Numbered from the stretch's first letter, positions 16,080-25,928 are shown. The stretch: 64,000 nucleotides of DNA from Methanobacterium sp. BRmetb2 (GCA_003491285.1 CP022705.1:679501-743500); one strand, 5' to 3'. Notes: a model not told the origin generated them from the letters alone. A program made the numbers and translations.

Positions 16080-17030
16080 ATGAAAAAGGGAATAAATAAA
16101 AATAACAACCTAATTAAATTTTTAATTATCTTAGGAATTGTAATATGCTCTCTATCACTGGTGGCTGCCCACCAGCCCAGGATAACTGATGGGGATTATT
16201 CTCTTCTAGAAAATGCCGTGTTGATTGAACAGCCAGAAATTTCCCAGGCATTTTATGGCCAACTTACTGGAAAACCAGTGTACTACAAGATAACTTCAGA
16301 TAAACCATTTAAATTATATGTGGGCATTTTAATACCGGACATCTCCGGTGTCCAGAAAAATTTTATGTCAGTAGAAGTTACTGATTCTGCAGGTAATAGT
16401 GTCCTATTTTTAAATGGTTCTGATTATGATTGGAAGCCATATTTTGAGGAATTTGGAGGGGACCAATACCTTGAAGGCCCGGAAGCCCGGAAGAATGTAA
16501 CGGCCGGGACCTATTATATCAAGGTTTTCAATAGCAATAATCAGGGAAAGTATTCACTGGCAGTTGGGGAAATTGAATCGTTTCCCCCATTAGAATCCCT
16601 GCAGGCTATGGTTTTATTACCTATCCTGAAACAGCAGTTTTTTGAGAAGAATATAGTGGTATTCCTTTTACAGTTCGTTGGTATTATAATTGCCCTTGGT
16701 ACTTTAACCGTCATGCTCTCCTTAAATCTTAAAGCTAAAAAATCAGAGGAATGGCTAGAAACAGCGCTTAAAGTAAATCCTTATATTAAAAACTTTTACT
16801 GGATAGGATTTATATTAACCATAATACTCTGGCTGGCCCACTACATCAGTAATCCATTGAACATACTGGGGATCATCAATACCCTGGTCCTGGTAATATT
16901 GGTAATAATGTCCTACAATTTAAATAAGAAATTTGCCAATATAACCATGGACAAGTTATATCTAAAAAGAAGTGTGGCTTTATATGTACTGTGGTGGTTA
17001 TTCGTGTTTTTAACTGTCACCGTGATCTAA
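16080..17030 (+). CDS. Exported/membrane protein with C-terminal helices
   Basis: I choose ATG 16080 (316 residues), eight bases after GGGGG; the TTG codons at 16074 and 16077 are less likely. A signal peptide (FLIILGIVICSLSLVAA) is followed by a beta-rich extracellular domain of about 150 residues. This resembles pre-peptidase-type or jelly-roll domains (AGTYYIKVFNSNNQGKYSLAVG). Four transmembrane helices follow from about residue 192. Found by appearance only; the function is unknown. The gene begins 47 bp after the M14-like gene and precedes another membrane protein gene. Confidence 0.7.
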   Translation: MKKGINKNNNLIKFLIILGIVICSLSLVAAHQPRITDGDYSLLENAVLIEQPEISQAFYGQLTGKPVYYKITSDKPFKLYVGILIPDISGVQKNFMSVEVTDSAGNSVLFLNGSDYDWKPYFEEFGGDQYLEGPEARKNVTAGTYYIKVFNSNNQGKYSLAVGEIESFPPLESLQAMVLLPILKQQFFEKNIVVFLLQFVGIIIALGTLTVMLSLNLKAKKSEEWLETALKVNPYIKNFYWIGFILTIILWLAHYISNPLNILGIINTLVLVILVIMSYNLNKKFANITMDKLYLKRSVALYVLWWLFVFLTVTVI

Positions 17031-17083
17031 AAAAAACTAGAATTAAAAATTATAAGAGGCTAGTAATGGAGAAAATGTTATAA

Positions 17084-17509
17084 ATGGAAGTCATCAGTCT
17101 AGTAACTATTTTTGGACTGGCTATTCTAGAGTTATGGGTAGCCATACCTGCTGGTTTTGCATTTGAGCTAAATCCAATCCTTATTATCATACTTTCCACG
17201 TCGGGTAATATTGCTGGAGCTTTAATTATCCTGGTAATTGGTGAAAATATCAGGGACCGTATTTTAAAGTGGCGGTTGGGGGATGATAAGAAGAATAGTC
17301 GCCTCTATCATATATGGAATAAATATGGTTTAATTGGATTGGGATTATCTTCACCATTATTATTCGGAGCCTGGCTGGGCACCGCCCTTGGGGTAGCTTT
17401 AGATGCCCCTAACGGGCGTTTAATGCCTTGGATGAGTGTAGGAATTATATTGTGGAGTATTGGACTTACAACTGCCATATACTATGGAATATCTTTTTTA
17501 AACATATAA
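17084..17509 (+). CDS. Putative small multidrug export protein (COG2426 type)
   Basis: The 141-residue product has four hydrophobic segments with the family features ELWVAIPAGFAFELNP near the N-terminus and NKYGLIGLGLSSPLLFGAWLG in the middle, as in the Sm_multidrug_ex family. Despite the name, transport by these proteins is not well established. It follows the preceding membrane protein by 53 bp and may share its transcript. Confidence 0.7.
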   Translation: MEVISLVTIFGLAILELWVAIPAGFAFELNPILIIILSTSGNIAGALIILVIGENIRDRILKWRLGDDKKNSRLYHIWNKYGLIGLGLSSPLLFGAWLGTALGVALDAPNGRLMPWMSVGIILWSIGLTTAIYYGISFLNI

Positions 17510-17791
17510 TTCCATGCTTTGTTAGGTAATATCTGGATATTAAAATTTATAATGACCTATGGCCCAGATTTAGGAGTAGAACAAAAATTTATCCTTTATT
17601 AATAAAAAATTAATATTATATATTGAATAGTTTTAGTTAAGGGAACTTGATCGAAACATTTAATAGTGTACCAAGTAAATTTAAAAGAGATATTAACCTA
17701 AAAGTTAATATAATTAAATTATGATATTTATTTTAAGATACTATTAATATAATACAATTAACGTTCAAAATAGCATTAAAAGGTGTTTCAA

Positions 17792-18886
17792 TTGGATAAG
17801 ATAAAAATAGCGATAATTGGTTTGGGTAACTGTGCCAGCTCACTAATACAGGGCATTCACTATTATAAAGACAAAAAACCAGAAGACGCTATAGGTTTGA
17901 TGCACTGGGATATTGGAGGATACAATCCCAGCGATATCGAAGTTGTGGCTGCTTTTGATATAGACAAGAGAAAGGTAGGAAAAGATGTAAGCGAAGCCAT
18001 TTTCGCCAGGCCTAACTGCACCCAGGTTTTCTGTGAAGATATTCCTGAAACTGGAGTCAGAGTGTCAATGGGTAAAGTATTAGATGGTGTTGCCCCACAC
18101 ATGAAAGACTATAAAGATGATTACACGTTTATGGTTGCAGATGAAGAAGAATCAGATGTTGTTCAAATATTAAAGGATAGTGGAGCAGAAGTTCTTCTAA
18201 ACTATCTGCCAGTAGGATCAGAAAAAGCGGCCCGTTTTTATGCCCAGTGCGCGCTGGATGCAGGAGTAGCCTACATCAACAACATGCCGGTTTTCATTGT
18301 CAGCGACGATGAATGGGCCTCTAAATTTGAAGAAAAAGGGATACCCATGGTTGGTGATGATATAAAAGCCCAAATAGGTGCCACCATAACCCATAGAACC
18401 CTTGCTAACCTCTTCAAAGAGAGAGGAGTTAAATTAGATCGGACCTATCAACTTAATACCGGTGGTAACACCGATTTTCTTAACATGCTAAATAGAACTC
18501 GCCTGGATTCAAAAAAGGAATCAAAAACCGAGGCAGTTCAATCCATTCTTGCAGAACGATTGGAACCCGAAAATATTCATATAGGACCCAGTGACTATGT
18601 TAACTGGCAAAAAGATAACAAAATCTGCTTCCTGCGCATGGAAGGCAGGACCTTTGGTGATGTTCCTATGAATATTGAGTTAAGGTTGAGTGTGGAAGAT
18701 TCCCCCAATTCAGCCGGATGTGTTATAGACGCTGTGAGATGCTGTAAACTTGCCCTTGAACGTGGTATCGGAGGACAGTTAACATCCATATCTGCCTATA
18801 CCATGAAACACCCCCCAGAGCAGTTTATTGATGAAGAAGCATTTAACATGGTCAATGAATTTATAGACGGAAAAAGAGAAAGATAA
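17792..18886 (+). CDS. Inositol-3-phosphate synthase
   Basis: Converts glucose 6-phosphate to myo-inositol 3-phosphate (also numbered 1-phosphate), with bound NAD; in methanogens the product feeds archaetidylinositol lipid headgroups. The N-terminal Rossmann motif IAIIGLGNCASSL is clear, as are NNMPVFIV and the active-site stretch DDIKAQIGATITHRTL with TGGNTDFLNM. I choose the TTG at 17792 (364 residues) because AAAGGTG (17778-17784) lies at the right distance; an in-frame GTG at 17783 overlaps that site. A 280-bp AT-rich spacer upstream contains its promoter. Confidence 0.9.
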   Translation: MDKIKIAIIGLGNCASSLIQGIHYYKDKKPEDAIGLMHWDIGGYNPSDIEVVAAFDIDKRKVGKDVSEAIFARPNCTQVFCEDIPETGVRVSMGKVLDGVAPHMKDYKDDYTFMVADEEESDVVQILKDSGAEVLLNYLPVGSEKAARFYAQCALDAGVAYINNMPVFIVSDDEWASKFEEKGIPMVGDDIKAQIGATITHRTLANLFKERGVKLDRTYQLNTGGNTDFLNMLNRTRLDSKKESKTEAVQSILAERLEPENIHIGPSDYVNWQKDNKICFLRMEGRTFGDVPMNIELRLSVEDSPNSAGCVIDAVRCCKLALERGIGGQLTSISAYTMKHPPEQFIDEEAFNMVNEFIDGKRER

Positions 18887-19227
18887 TTTCCTATTATTTT
18901 ATTATTTTTATTGTATGCCTAAAATAACTAATTCTTTTTTTAATAACAATCTTAATAACAATACTTCTCTTTCTTTTTAATTTAGTATTACATTAAAAAA
19001 TGATTTAAAATAAATATTATAATTTAAAGTCACCGTGTGCTATTTAATAAGCTTTCCCTAAGTTAAACACAAAAAATTTCAATTTAAAAGGGTATTAAAG
19101 CCAGATATTAGGAAAGTTTTAACCATCATTATATGAAGTCTCCATACTAAAGGGACAATATATATGGAACTTAGTACTATGTATATAGAGAAATAAATAG
19201 TAATTCAATGACATTACGAGGGTCACA
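18887..19227. other. Intergenic region, 341 bp
   Basis: The left part (18887-18990) is T-rich on the plus strand, consistent with termination of the inositol-phosphate synthase transcript. A TATA-like AATATATATGG at about 19157-19167 is placed to start the pycB transcript near 19190. I see no open frame. Confidence 0.45.
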
Positions 19228-20949
19228 ATGAAAAGAATAGAAATCATAGAAACAGCATTTAGGGATGCACATCAATCTCTTCTGGCAACCAGAATGAGAA
19301 CTCGGGACATGTTACCCATTGCTGAAGAAATGGACAAAGTTGGATTTTTTTCAATGGAAGTTTGGGGAGGTGCAACTTTTGATACTTGCATTCGTTACCT
19401 TAACGAAGATCCATGGGAAAGGCTAAGAAGCCTTAAAGAAGTCATAACCAAGACCCCCCTTCAAATGTTACTTCGTGGTCAAAACCTGGTGGGCTACAAA
19501 CACTACCCTGACGACATAGTCAGAAAATTCGTGGAAAAATCATATGAAAATGGGATAGATGTTTTCCGAATCTTTGACGCTTTAAATGATTTTAGAAATA
19601 TGGAACAATCTATCAAAGTTGCAAAGGAGCAAGGCGCTTATGTACAGGGTACTATATCTTACACTATCAGTCCATTCCATACCATAGAAAAATATGTCGA
19701 GTTTGTAAAAAAATTAGAAGAAATGGAATGTGATGCCGTAACAATAAAAGATATGGCCGGACTCATATCACCCCAAAATACTTATAACCTTATAAAAACT
19801 CTTAAAGAAGAAACTGATCTTGACATAAATCTGCATTGCCACTGCACCAGTGGTATGACTCCTATGAGCTATTATGTCGCCTGTGAAGCTGGCGTGGATG
19901 TTCTTGATACAGCAATATCACCCTTTGCATGGGGAGCATCGCAGCCCCCAACAGAAAGTATAGTGGCTGCACTTAAAAATACCCCATACGATACTGGACT
20001 TGATTTAAAACTTTTAACCCATATAAAGAAATATTTCGAGGAAATTAAGAAAAAATACGGTGGTATATTAGATCCTATTGCTGAGGGCATTGATACAGAT
20101 GTTTTAATCTATCAGATCCCTGGAGGCATGCTCTCCAACCTGGTATCCCAACTAAAACAACAAAATGCAATGGATAAATATGAGGAAGTTCTAGCTGAGA
20201 TGCCTAAAGTCAGGAAAGAACTGGGATACCCCCCATTAGTAACACCCACCAGCCAAATAGTAGGTATACAGGCTGTGATGAATGTTTTAGGTGGAGAAAG
20301 ATATAAATCTGTATCTAAAGAGGTAAAAGATTACATTAAAGGATTTTATGGTAAACCTCCTGCTCCTATTGATCAAGAGATCGCTAAAAAAATCATAGGC
20401 GATGAAGAAGTAATTGATGTTCGACCAGCTGATCTTCTAGAACCACAATATGAAGAATTGAAAAAAGAAGCAGAAGATATGGGTATTATTAAAAAAGAAG
20501 AGGATGTCTTAACCTATGCCCTTTATCCAGCTGTTGCACCAAAATTCCTCAAAGGTGAAGCTGAAGAAGAAACTTTGGAACCGCCTAAAGAAACAGGACC
20601 AGCTGAAACTTCTGCTGCAGTACCCACTGAGTACAGTGTTGAGGTCGATGGTGATGTTTTCGATGTAAAGGTTGTTCCCACCGGTTACATGGAGATTGCA
20701 GATGCCACTATGCCAGATAAACCTTCTGGACCTGTTGAAGGCGGTGTGACCTCCACTATGCAAGGCATGATACTCAAACTTAAAGTTAATCCTGGTGATA
20801 AGGTCCAGGAAGGTGATGTGGTGGCAGTAATTGAAGCCATGAAAATGGAAAATGACATCCACGCACCACAGTCCGGCACTCTGGATGAGATATTTGTTGC
20901 AGAAGGAGATAATGTAAACGCCGGAGATACCTTGATGGTTATAAAATAA
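19228..20949 (+). CDS. pycB: Pyruvate carboxylase subunit B (with biotin domain)
   Basis: The 573-residue protein carries the carboxyltransferase domain (start IIETAFRDAHQSLLATRMR; metal site with LHCHCTSGM) and a C-terminal biotinyl domain with the target lysine in AMKMEND. With subunit A (biotin carboxylase, not in the window) it makes oxaloacetate from pyruvate, the entry to the incomplete reductive TCA route and aspartate synthesis in methanogens. A linker rich in Pro/Glu (about 440-480) precedes the biotin domain. In this group pycA often lies elsewhere. Single gene with its own promoter. Confidence 0.93.
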   Translation: MKRIEIIETAFRDAHQSLLATRMRTRDMLPIAEEMDKVGFFSMEVWGGATFDTCIRYLNEDPWERLRSLKEVITKTPLQMLLRGQNLVGYKHYPDDIVRKFVEKSYENGIDVFRIFDALNDFRNMEQSIKVAKEQGAYVQGTISYTISPFHTIEKYVEFVKKLEEMECDAVTIKDMAGLISPQNTYNLIKTLKEETDLDINLHCHCTSGMTPMSYYVACEAGVDVLDTAISPFAWGASQPPTESIVAALKNTPYDTGLDLKLLTHIKKYFEEIKKKYGGILDPIAEGIDTDVLIYQIPGGMLSNLVSQLKQQNAMDKYEEVLAEMPKVRKELGYPPLVTPTSQIVGIQAVMNVLGGERYKSVSKEVKDYIKGFYGKPPAPIDQEIAKKIIGDEEVIDVRPADLLEPQYEELKKEAEDMGIIKKEEDVLTYALYPAVAPKFLKGEAEEETLEPPKETGPAETSAAVPTEYSVEVDGDVFDVKVVPTGYMEIADATMPDKPSGPVEGGVTSTMQGMILKLKVNPGDKVQEGDVVAVIEAMKMENDIHAPQSGTLDEIFVAEGDNVNAGDTLMVIK

Positions 20950-21050
20950 GATGAATAGGTATATGGATTTAAAAATAGGTTAAACTATTTGTCTTTTCTT
21001 TATTTTTTCACATAAAATAGGAATTAATTTTTTTATTGTCTAAAATCTGA

Positions 21051-21740
21051 TCAATTAGAGTATTTTGTTTCATCTTGAATTTCAGCCTGTTCAAAGGCTC
21101 TTCTACGTCTCATACAAGATTCACATACACCGCAATGAAGTTCATCCCCAAGGTAACAGGAATAACTCAAATGTAGGGGCGCCCCAATATCTTTTCCGAT
21201 TTCAACAATTTCTTTTTTGTTACTTTTTATTAAAGGGGCTTTAATCTCTATTTCTTCAGGTGAACCTATTAATAAAAGGTGGTTAAAGGCTTCCAGAAAT
21301 TCCTTTGAATTATCAGGAAAAGTTATGGCTTCCTCATAATCCCAACCAACTATAATTTTTTTAGCATTTTCTGCTTCAGCATAAGCAGTTGCTATTGCAG
21401 TAAATACGATGTTTCGGCCAGGGACCCATACCAGACCCGCAGTTTCGTTACATAATTCTTCATCATCTAACTGGCTCATTTCCAGTTCTGGTATTTCTTT
21501 AGAGGAAGTTAAGGCTGATCCACTAATTTTACCCATCCAGGGAAGATCAATAACCGTATGATCAATACCTAATTCGTCACAGATTGCTTTAGCAGATGAA
21601 ATCTCCATTTCAGCACTTTTCTGTCCATAGTTAAAGGTTAATGCATGTATATCGTAACGATCCTTGTAGAAGGACGTGGCCACTGCTGAATCCAGTCCTC
21701 CAGATAAAACACTTATTGCCTTTTCTTTTGATTTTCCCAT
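21051..21740 (-). CDS. queC: 7-cyano-7-deazaguanine synthase QueC
   Basis: Makes preQ0 from carboxy-deazaguanine, ammonia and ATP; in archaea preQ0 is the precursor of archaeosine in tRNA. The 229-residue product has the ATP loop SGGLDSAVA, the partner motif near VPGRN, and the C-terminal zinc-binding cysteines CYLGDELHCGVCESC. Length and motifs are complete. It is convergent with pycB and lies 85 bp downstream of larC on the same strand, with its own AAAGGAG ribosome site before ATG 21740. Confidence 0.93.
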   Translation of the reverse strand: MGKSKEKAISVLSGGLDSAVATSFYKDRYDIHALTFNYGQKSAEMEISSAKAICDELGIDHTVIDLPWMGKISGSALTSSKEIPELEMSQLDDEELCNETAGLVWVPGRNIVFTAIATAYAEAENAKKIIVGWDYEEAITFPDNSKEFLEAFNHLLLIGSPEEIEIKAPLIKSNKKEIVEIGKDIGAPLHLSYSCYLGDELHCGVCESCMRRRRAFEQAEIQDETKYSN

Positions 21741-21825
21741 ATTAAAACTCCTTTTAAACTATAAATTTAGTTAAGTATCCTGTTAATTCTAATAACATCT
21801 AATATAATGGTTCTGCTATATCATT

Positions 21826-23040
21826 TTATGATAATTTCCCACTATTAACATACCGCTTAAAAACTTCTTCAGCCTTTTTCATCACAATTTTTAAGGGAAC
21901 TTTGAGTTCGCTGGAGATTAATTTTGCATCTTCATATTCCGGGCTGTAATTAATAATCTCATCTCCAATAATGCCCACTTTTACATGGATCATTCTGGTG
22001 ACGCCATTTATATCCAGATTAATAGGTATGATCTTCCTTTTCAGGATATTTCTATGTACATATGGTAAAACACGTACCCCCAGAGTCCCAGTTTCCCTGA
22101 AAATAACCTCTGATAACCTATCACAATCTTCTGGTTTTGATATTACTCTTAAAATGTGTCCCGGCCGATTTTTTTTCATTATGGTAGATATTAAAGATAC
22201 ATCCAGTGCTCCTTCATCTAAAAGTCTGTCAAATACATGTCCTAGAACTTCGCCGGTAACATTATCTAGATTAGTTTCCAGTATGGATATCTTATCGGTG
22301 GGAACCGTTGAGTCTGCCATTAATATCCTTAAAATATTTGGGATTTCCAGATCCATTCTTCCTGCCCCATAACCAATTTTCCGATTTATTACTAGGGGAT
22401 AGTTGGTGCAGAATTCATCCACCATATTTACAAGTAAGGCCGCCCCAGTAGGGGTTGTTAATTCAAAATTAACTGGACCCCCCATTACTGGAACTCCCTT
22501 TAAAATTTCAATGGTGGCCGGAGCAGGGACAGTTAAAGAACCGTGCATACTTTTAATTCTGCCTCCCCCTAAAGCTACAGGCACGCTTAAAACTCTTTTT
22601 GAGTGTAACCCTAAACTATGGAAACAGTAAGCTGTTCCTATAACATCAGCAACTGCATCAGCAGCACCTACTTCATGAAAATGTATTTTATCCAGAGTTT
22701 TACCGTGTACTTTTGATTCAGCAAGAGCCAGTGTTTTAAAAACTTTTTTAGAAAAATTTAAAACATCTTTACTGATGTTCTCATGCTCAATTTTGTCAAA
22801 TTTTTTAATAAAATCGTTATATCTAACAGGTTCCCTGTCCGTGCATTTAACTTCCGCAAATGTTGCCAGAATGCCTGATTTTTTTGTTTCTTTTATATTT
22901 ACAGTGACATCTCCAAAATAAGATCCAGCATATTCCATCAAATCTGCTGTAATATCTGGTTCTGCCCCTAAATTGATCATGGCCCCCACAACCATGTTTC
23001 CAGATATTCCTGAGTTTTGAGGGTCAAATATAACCACCAT
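21826..23040 (-). CDS. larC: LarC-type nickel insertion protein (DUF111)
   Basis: LarC inserts nickel into the pyridinium dithiolate to form the nickel-pincer cofactor. The 404-residue protein shows the family landmarks: N-terminal DPQNSGISGNMVVGAMI, the metal-binding HFHEVGAADAVAD, the GGGRIKSMHG loop and TPTGAALL. C-terminal LarC-type sequence (ILETNLDNVTGE) completes it, so it is full length. No larB, larE or larA lies nearby. Many methanogens carry larC alone with unproven clients. ATG 23040 sits behind GGGAG. Confidence 0.88.
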   Translation of the reverse strand: MVVIFDPQNSGISGNMVVGAMINLGAEPDITADLMEYAGSYFGDVTVNIKETKKSGILATFAEVKCTDREPVRYNDFIKKFDKIEHENISKDVLNFSKKVFKTLALAESKVHGKTLDKIHFHEVGAADAVADVIGTAYCFHSLGLHSKRVLSVPVALGGGRIKSMHGSLTVPAPATIEILKGVPVMGGPVNFELTTPTGAALLVNMVDEFCTNYPLVINRKIGYGAGRMDLEIPNILRILMADSTVPTDKISILETNLDNVTGEVLGHVFDRLLDEGALDVSLISTIMKKNRPGHILRVISKPEDCDRLSEVIFRETGTLGVRVLPYVHRNILKRKIIPINLDINGVTRMIHVKVGIIGDEIINYSPEYEDAKLISSELKVPLKIVMKKAEEVFKRYVNSGKLS

Positions 23041-23269
23041 GATTTAAATCTCCCTTATAAAATAATTTTTGTATCAATAATTCCATTATTACTTCTTCTC
23101 GATTTAATCTAAAAAAATTTAATAAATATATCTCCAATAGCTTAAAAAGGGGGGTAATGTTTAGTTTAAGAATAAGAGTGCTTAATTTAGGTTTAAAAAA
23201 TTTCTTTACATTCCCTTTTAGGCGTTGAAATTGTAATACATAGTTAATAAAAAAATATGACAATTTTTT

Positions 23270-23434
23270 TTATTCAGGTGTTTCTAATATGTGGAAAGTA
23301 TAATATCTGGTGAATCCACATTCCTTGCAGCAGATAGTCATTTTATATTGGTCTATGTTGATTTCATGAATAGTGGCATCTCCACAGTTATAACACTTTG
23401 AGGATTTTTTGAGTTTCCATGGTTCAATTTTCAT
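23270..23434 (-). CDS. Small zinc-finger protein, 54 residues
   Basis: Start ATG 23434, behind GAGTGAT, stop at 23270-23272. The product has two Cys pairs, CYNCGD and CCKECG, separated by 22 residues, which is a zinc-ribbon spacing. It follows the PII-like/zinc-ribbon gene by 4 bp on the same strand and so is translationally coupled to it. The zinc ribbon resembles that gene's C-terminal zinc ribbon (CTNCGATRHYIF compared with CKECGFTRYYTF), so the two may form or duplicate one module. Confidence 0.7.
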   Translation of the reverse strand: MKIEPWKLKKSSKCYNCGDATIHEINIDQYKMTICCKECGFTRYYTFHILETPE

Positions 23435-23438
23435 TTAA

Positions 23439-23948
23439 TCACTCCTCAGGATTTTCTACTCCTTTAAAAATATAATGTCTGGTTGCACCACAATTAGTAC
23501 ACCATATTTTCGCTTTGTTTACATCTACACGTATTCTCTGAGCAGCGTCTTCCCCACAATAAAAGCAGGGGACTTTTTTCTCAAGGAACCACACATCAAC
23601 TTCTTTTGCTTTTTTGTCCTGGTTTCCATAATTAACTATTATCTTTCGAATTGGAACTTCAATTATGGTGTAGCGATCATTTTCCAATGCCTTATTAACT
23701 GATTCTTCAACTACAGGTACCTGTTCCTCATTTAAAACTGTGCAGATCTGAACTGCATCGTTTGCATAATCTCTAATCATTCCTATGGCTGATTTAGGAT
23801 CTTCTTTTATACTAAATCCTTCCCAATCCTCTGGTGACATTCCTTTATATTCTAAAATATAAAATCCAGTTATACCTGAATCTGTTAAGGCATTCATGGC
23901 CTTGCCCAGATTTTCTATCTCTACAAAAACCCTTAAATGGACCTTCAC
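23439..23948 (-). CDS. PII-like (MJ1244-type) protein with C-terminal zinc ribbon
   Basis: The 169-residue product opens with a ferredoxin-like fold (KVHLRVFVEIENLGKAMNAL) of the type noted as a homologue of nitrogen regulatory protein PII (MJ1244/COG4075). It ends in a zinc ribbon, CFYCGEDAAQRIRV plus WCTNCGATRHY. Function is unknown; a regulatory or nucleic-acid-binding role is plausible. It is the first gene of a two-gene unit with the small zinc-finger gene at 23270-23434. Confidence 0.7.
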   Translation of the reverse strand: MKVHLRVFVEIENLGKAMNALTDSGITGFYILEYKGMSPEDWEGFSIKEDPKSAIGMIRDYANDAVQICTVLNEEQVPVVEESVNKALENDRYTIIEVPIRKIIVNYGNQDKKAKEVDVWFLEKKVPCFYCGEDAAQRIRVDVNKAKIWCTNCGATRHYIFKGVENPEE

Positions 23949-24194
23949 TTTACCACCTTCGTTTCACTTATCCTTAAGATTGAATAACATGGAATAATAT
24001 CCAGGATAAAATCTCCCATTATATTTATCTCTAAATAGCTATTAAAAATTTTCAGTTTTAACATGGTACTTTATGATTTTCAGATATTATAAAATTAATT
24101 TTTATCCTCACCCTAAAAATTGTTAATCTATAAATTTTTTAAATCCACAAAACTTCTAAATATCTGGATAAACATATTCTTGCATGGTGGGATC

Positions 24195-24434
24195 ATGAAA
24201 AATCAACATTTCAAAGAATGGATGGTTCTATGTCAGAATAAAAACTGTAAAAATAAATATATCCTGCCTGAAGATGCAGTTGTGGATTGGAAAACTCGTA
24301 AAAGCTTTGGCCTGTGTAAAACTTCTTGTGACACAGTTTATCCTGAATTAAAAAAAGGAATTCCCTGTCCAAAATGCGGTAGAATAAATTTTAGAGTAAT
24401 TAAAGCTTATCAAAAAACAAAAAGGGTTAATTAA
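24195..24434 (+). CDS. Small zinc-ribbon protein, 79 residues
   Basis: I start at ATG 24195, five bases after GGTGGGA, which removes 25 unlikely residues from the longest frame. The product has Cys pairs at CQNKNC and CPKCG, with two more Cys in LCKTSCD, so it probably binds one or two zinc ions. Basic C-terminus (KAYQKTKRVN). Function unknown; possibly nucleic-acid binding. Confidence 0.6.
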   Translation: MKNQHFKEWMVLCQNKNCKNKYILPEDAVVDWKTRKSFGLCKTSCDTVYPELKKGIPCPKCGRINFRVIKAYQKTKRVN

Positions 24435-24554
24435 TCTAATTTTGGATGTAGTTACTTAAAAAAATTGATATGAAGTTTATCCAATTAAATAAGTTTTTAA
24501 TCAAAATAGTTATAGAATCATTATCAACAATCATATTATAATAGGAGGAGTTAG

Positions 24555-24782
24555 ATGAAATTCCGGGGTGCTTTCGGCATATACAATAAAGGTAAAGTTG
24601 AGATTTCTGAGGATAAAGAAAAATCAGATGAAGTTTTTAATTCATTAAATGAATCAGAAAAGGTAGTGGTTATCTCAACTCAACAGTTTATAAAGTGGCT
24701 TGAAGATTTAGAGATTTCTATAAGCAATATAGAAGAATATGACAAAGAATTGATGTCCCTCATGTTTAGAATAAAAAAATAG
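24555..24782 (+). CDS. Hypothetical protein, 75 residues
   Basis: A small acidic protein behind a very good ribosome site (AGGAGG at 24543-24548) and a TATA-like ATTATAATAG upstream, so it is expressed in all likelihood. No Cys, no signal, no recognised domain; a helix-rich C-terminal half (WLEDLEISISNIEEYDKEL). It precedes cbiS by 66 bp, but no link to cobamide work can be read from it. Confidence 0.6.
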   Translation: MKFRGAFGIYNKGKVEISEDKEKSDEVFNSLNESEKVVVISTQQFIKWLEDLEISISNIEEYDKELMSLMFRIKK

Positions 24783-24848
24783 ACATGATTATTCCTATTT
24801 TATTTTAAAAAAATTTATATATTAATTTTTATTCCACCTGGTGATTTA

Positions 24849-25928
24849 ATGGAAGAAACTATCTCTATCAACGATGCAATTGTTAAATTTAATCAAGAAA
24901 ATCTTATTATAAGTAGAAAAAAAGGATTTGCAATTTTAACTAACCAAAATTCTAAAGACAGTTTTCTCAATGTTAAATCCGTGGTAAAACATAAAAAAAC
25001 TAATATTACAGAAACGAAAATGATTCTAGATAAATTAAATCATAACAAAGATGTTAGCCCGCCCTTTAGCTTATTAGTCGATGATGTTAATATCAATGAT
25101 GTGGTAATAGTCACCTATGATTGTGTGACTGCAATAGTAAGTTTAGAATTAAGTAAGGCAAATGATAAGAACCACCAAAGTTCTTCAGATATCATGAAAG
25201 GTGGAAAAAAATCATTAAAAAATATTAACATATTGTTATTTGTAGATAAAAATCTAAGCAAAGATAATCTTTTAAAATTGTATATGAACGCAGTTGAAGG
25301 TAAATCTTCAGCATTATGGGAATTAGATGTCCGGGACAAATTCAATGAACTATTCACTGGTGGAAATAATGATACAGTTTTAATTGCCTGCAAAGAATTT
25401 GAAGATCCAGAAGAAGAAACTGACGAAATAAAACTTCAACAAATGGTTAAAAAATGTGTTAGAGATGCATTAGTTAAGGCCATAAGAAATTCTGGTTATT
25501 TTAGAAATATATTAGATTTTATCAATAGTGTGGGCGTAGAAATTGATGATCTAGTTGAAGCGGGCATGGATTTATGTGTAGGTGTGGAGAAAACTGATGA
25601 GTTATACCAGAAGCTTAAAGCACAGATTTTAAAATCTCTGGAAGATATAAATGTTATCACCTTGATCATGGCCGGCATCAGGGTTGAGGAGGACTATGAG
25701 AAACACCGCCTTGAAGAAGTTGATGTGGATGATGACCCTGCATATCTGTACACTGATGAGGTTTTAGGTATGGCCATTGCGAACCAAATTGCTGGTACCA
25801 AAGCCATATTTAATTTTAAAAGATATGATGAAGAAAAACCTGGTATTATAAGTGACTTGGGGCCTATGCTGGATGATATTTTTGCCGGTCTGGTTGCTGG
25901 TTGCATGTCAAAAATTTTTGAGGAATGA
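24849..25928 (+). CDS. cbiS: CbiS: adenosylcobinamide amidohydrolase + alpha-ribazole phosphatase
   Basis: A 359-residue fusion. The N-terminal part (about 1-190) is CbiZ-like, with the family phrase AVEGKSSALWELDVRDKF; CbiZ removes the aminopropanol side chain of salvaged cobinamide to give cobyric acid. The C-terminal part (about 195-359) is the PgpA-type CobZ domain (RVEEDYEKHRLEEV, DVDDDPAYLYTDEVLG). In Methanosarcina this dephosphorylates alpha-ribazole phosphate, or the corresponding cobamide, in the last steps of lower-ligand attachment. Its stop overlaps the cobS start (ATGA), so salvage and final assembly are coupled. The fusion is known from other methanogens as CbiS. Confidence 0.82.
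   Translation: MEETISINDAIVKFNQENLIISRKKGFAILTNQNSKDSFLNVKSVVKHKKTNITETKMILDKLNHNKDVSPPFSLLVDDVNINDVVIVTYDCVTAIVSLELSKANDKNHQSSSDIMKGGKKSLKNINILLFVDKNLSKDNLLKLYMNAVEGKSSALWELDVRDKFNELFTGGNNDTVLIACKEFEDPEEETDEIKLQQMVKKCVRDALVKAIRNSGYFRNILDFINSVGVEIDDLVEAGMDLCVGVEKTDELYQKLKAQILKSLEDINVITLIMAGIRVEEDYEKHRLEEVDVDDDPAYLYTDEVLGMAIANQIAGTKAIFNFKRYDEEKPGIISDLGPMLDDIFAGLVAGCMSKIFEE

Noticed and set aside
23024..23263. 79-codon minus-strand frame upstream of larC
   Set aside because: It covers the larC promoter and 5' end in another frame, has no ribosome site and gives an unconvincing composition.
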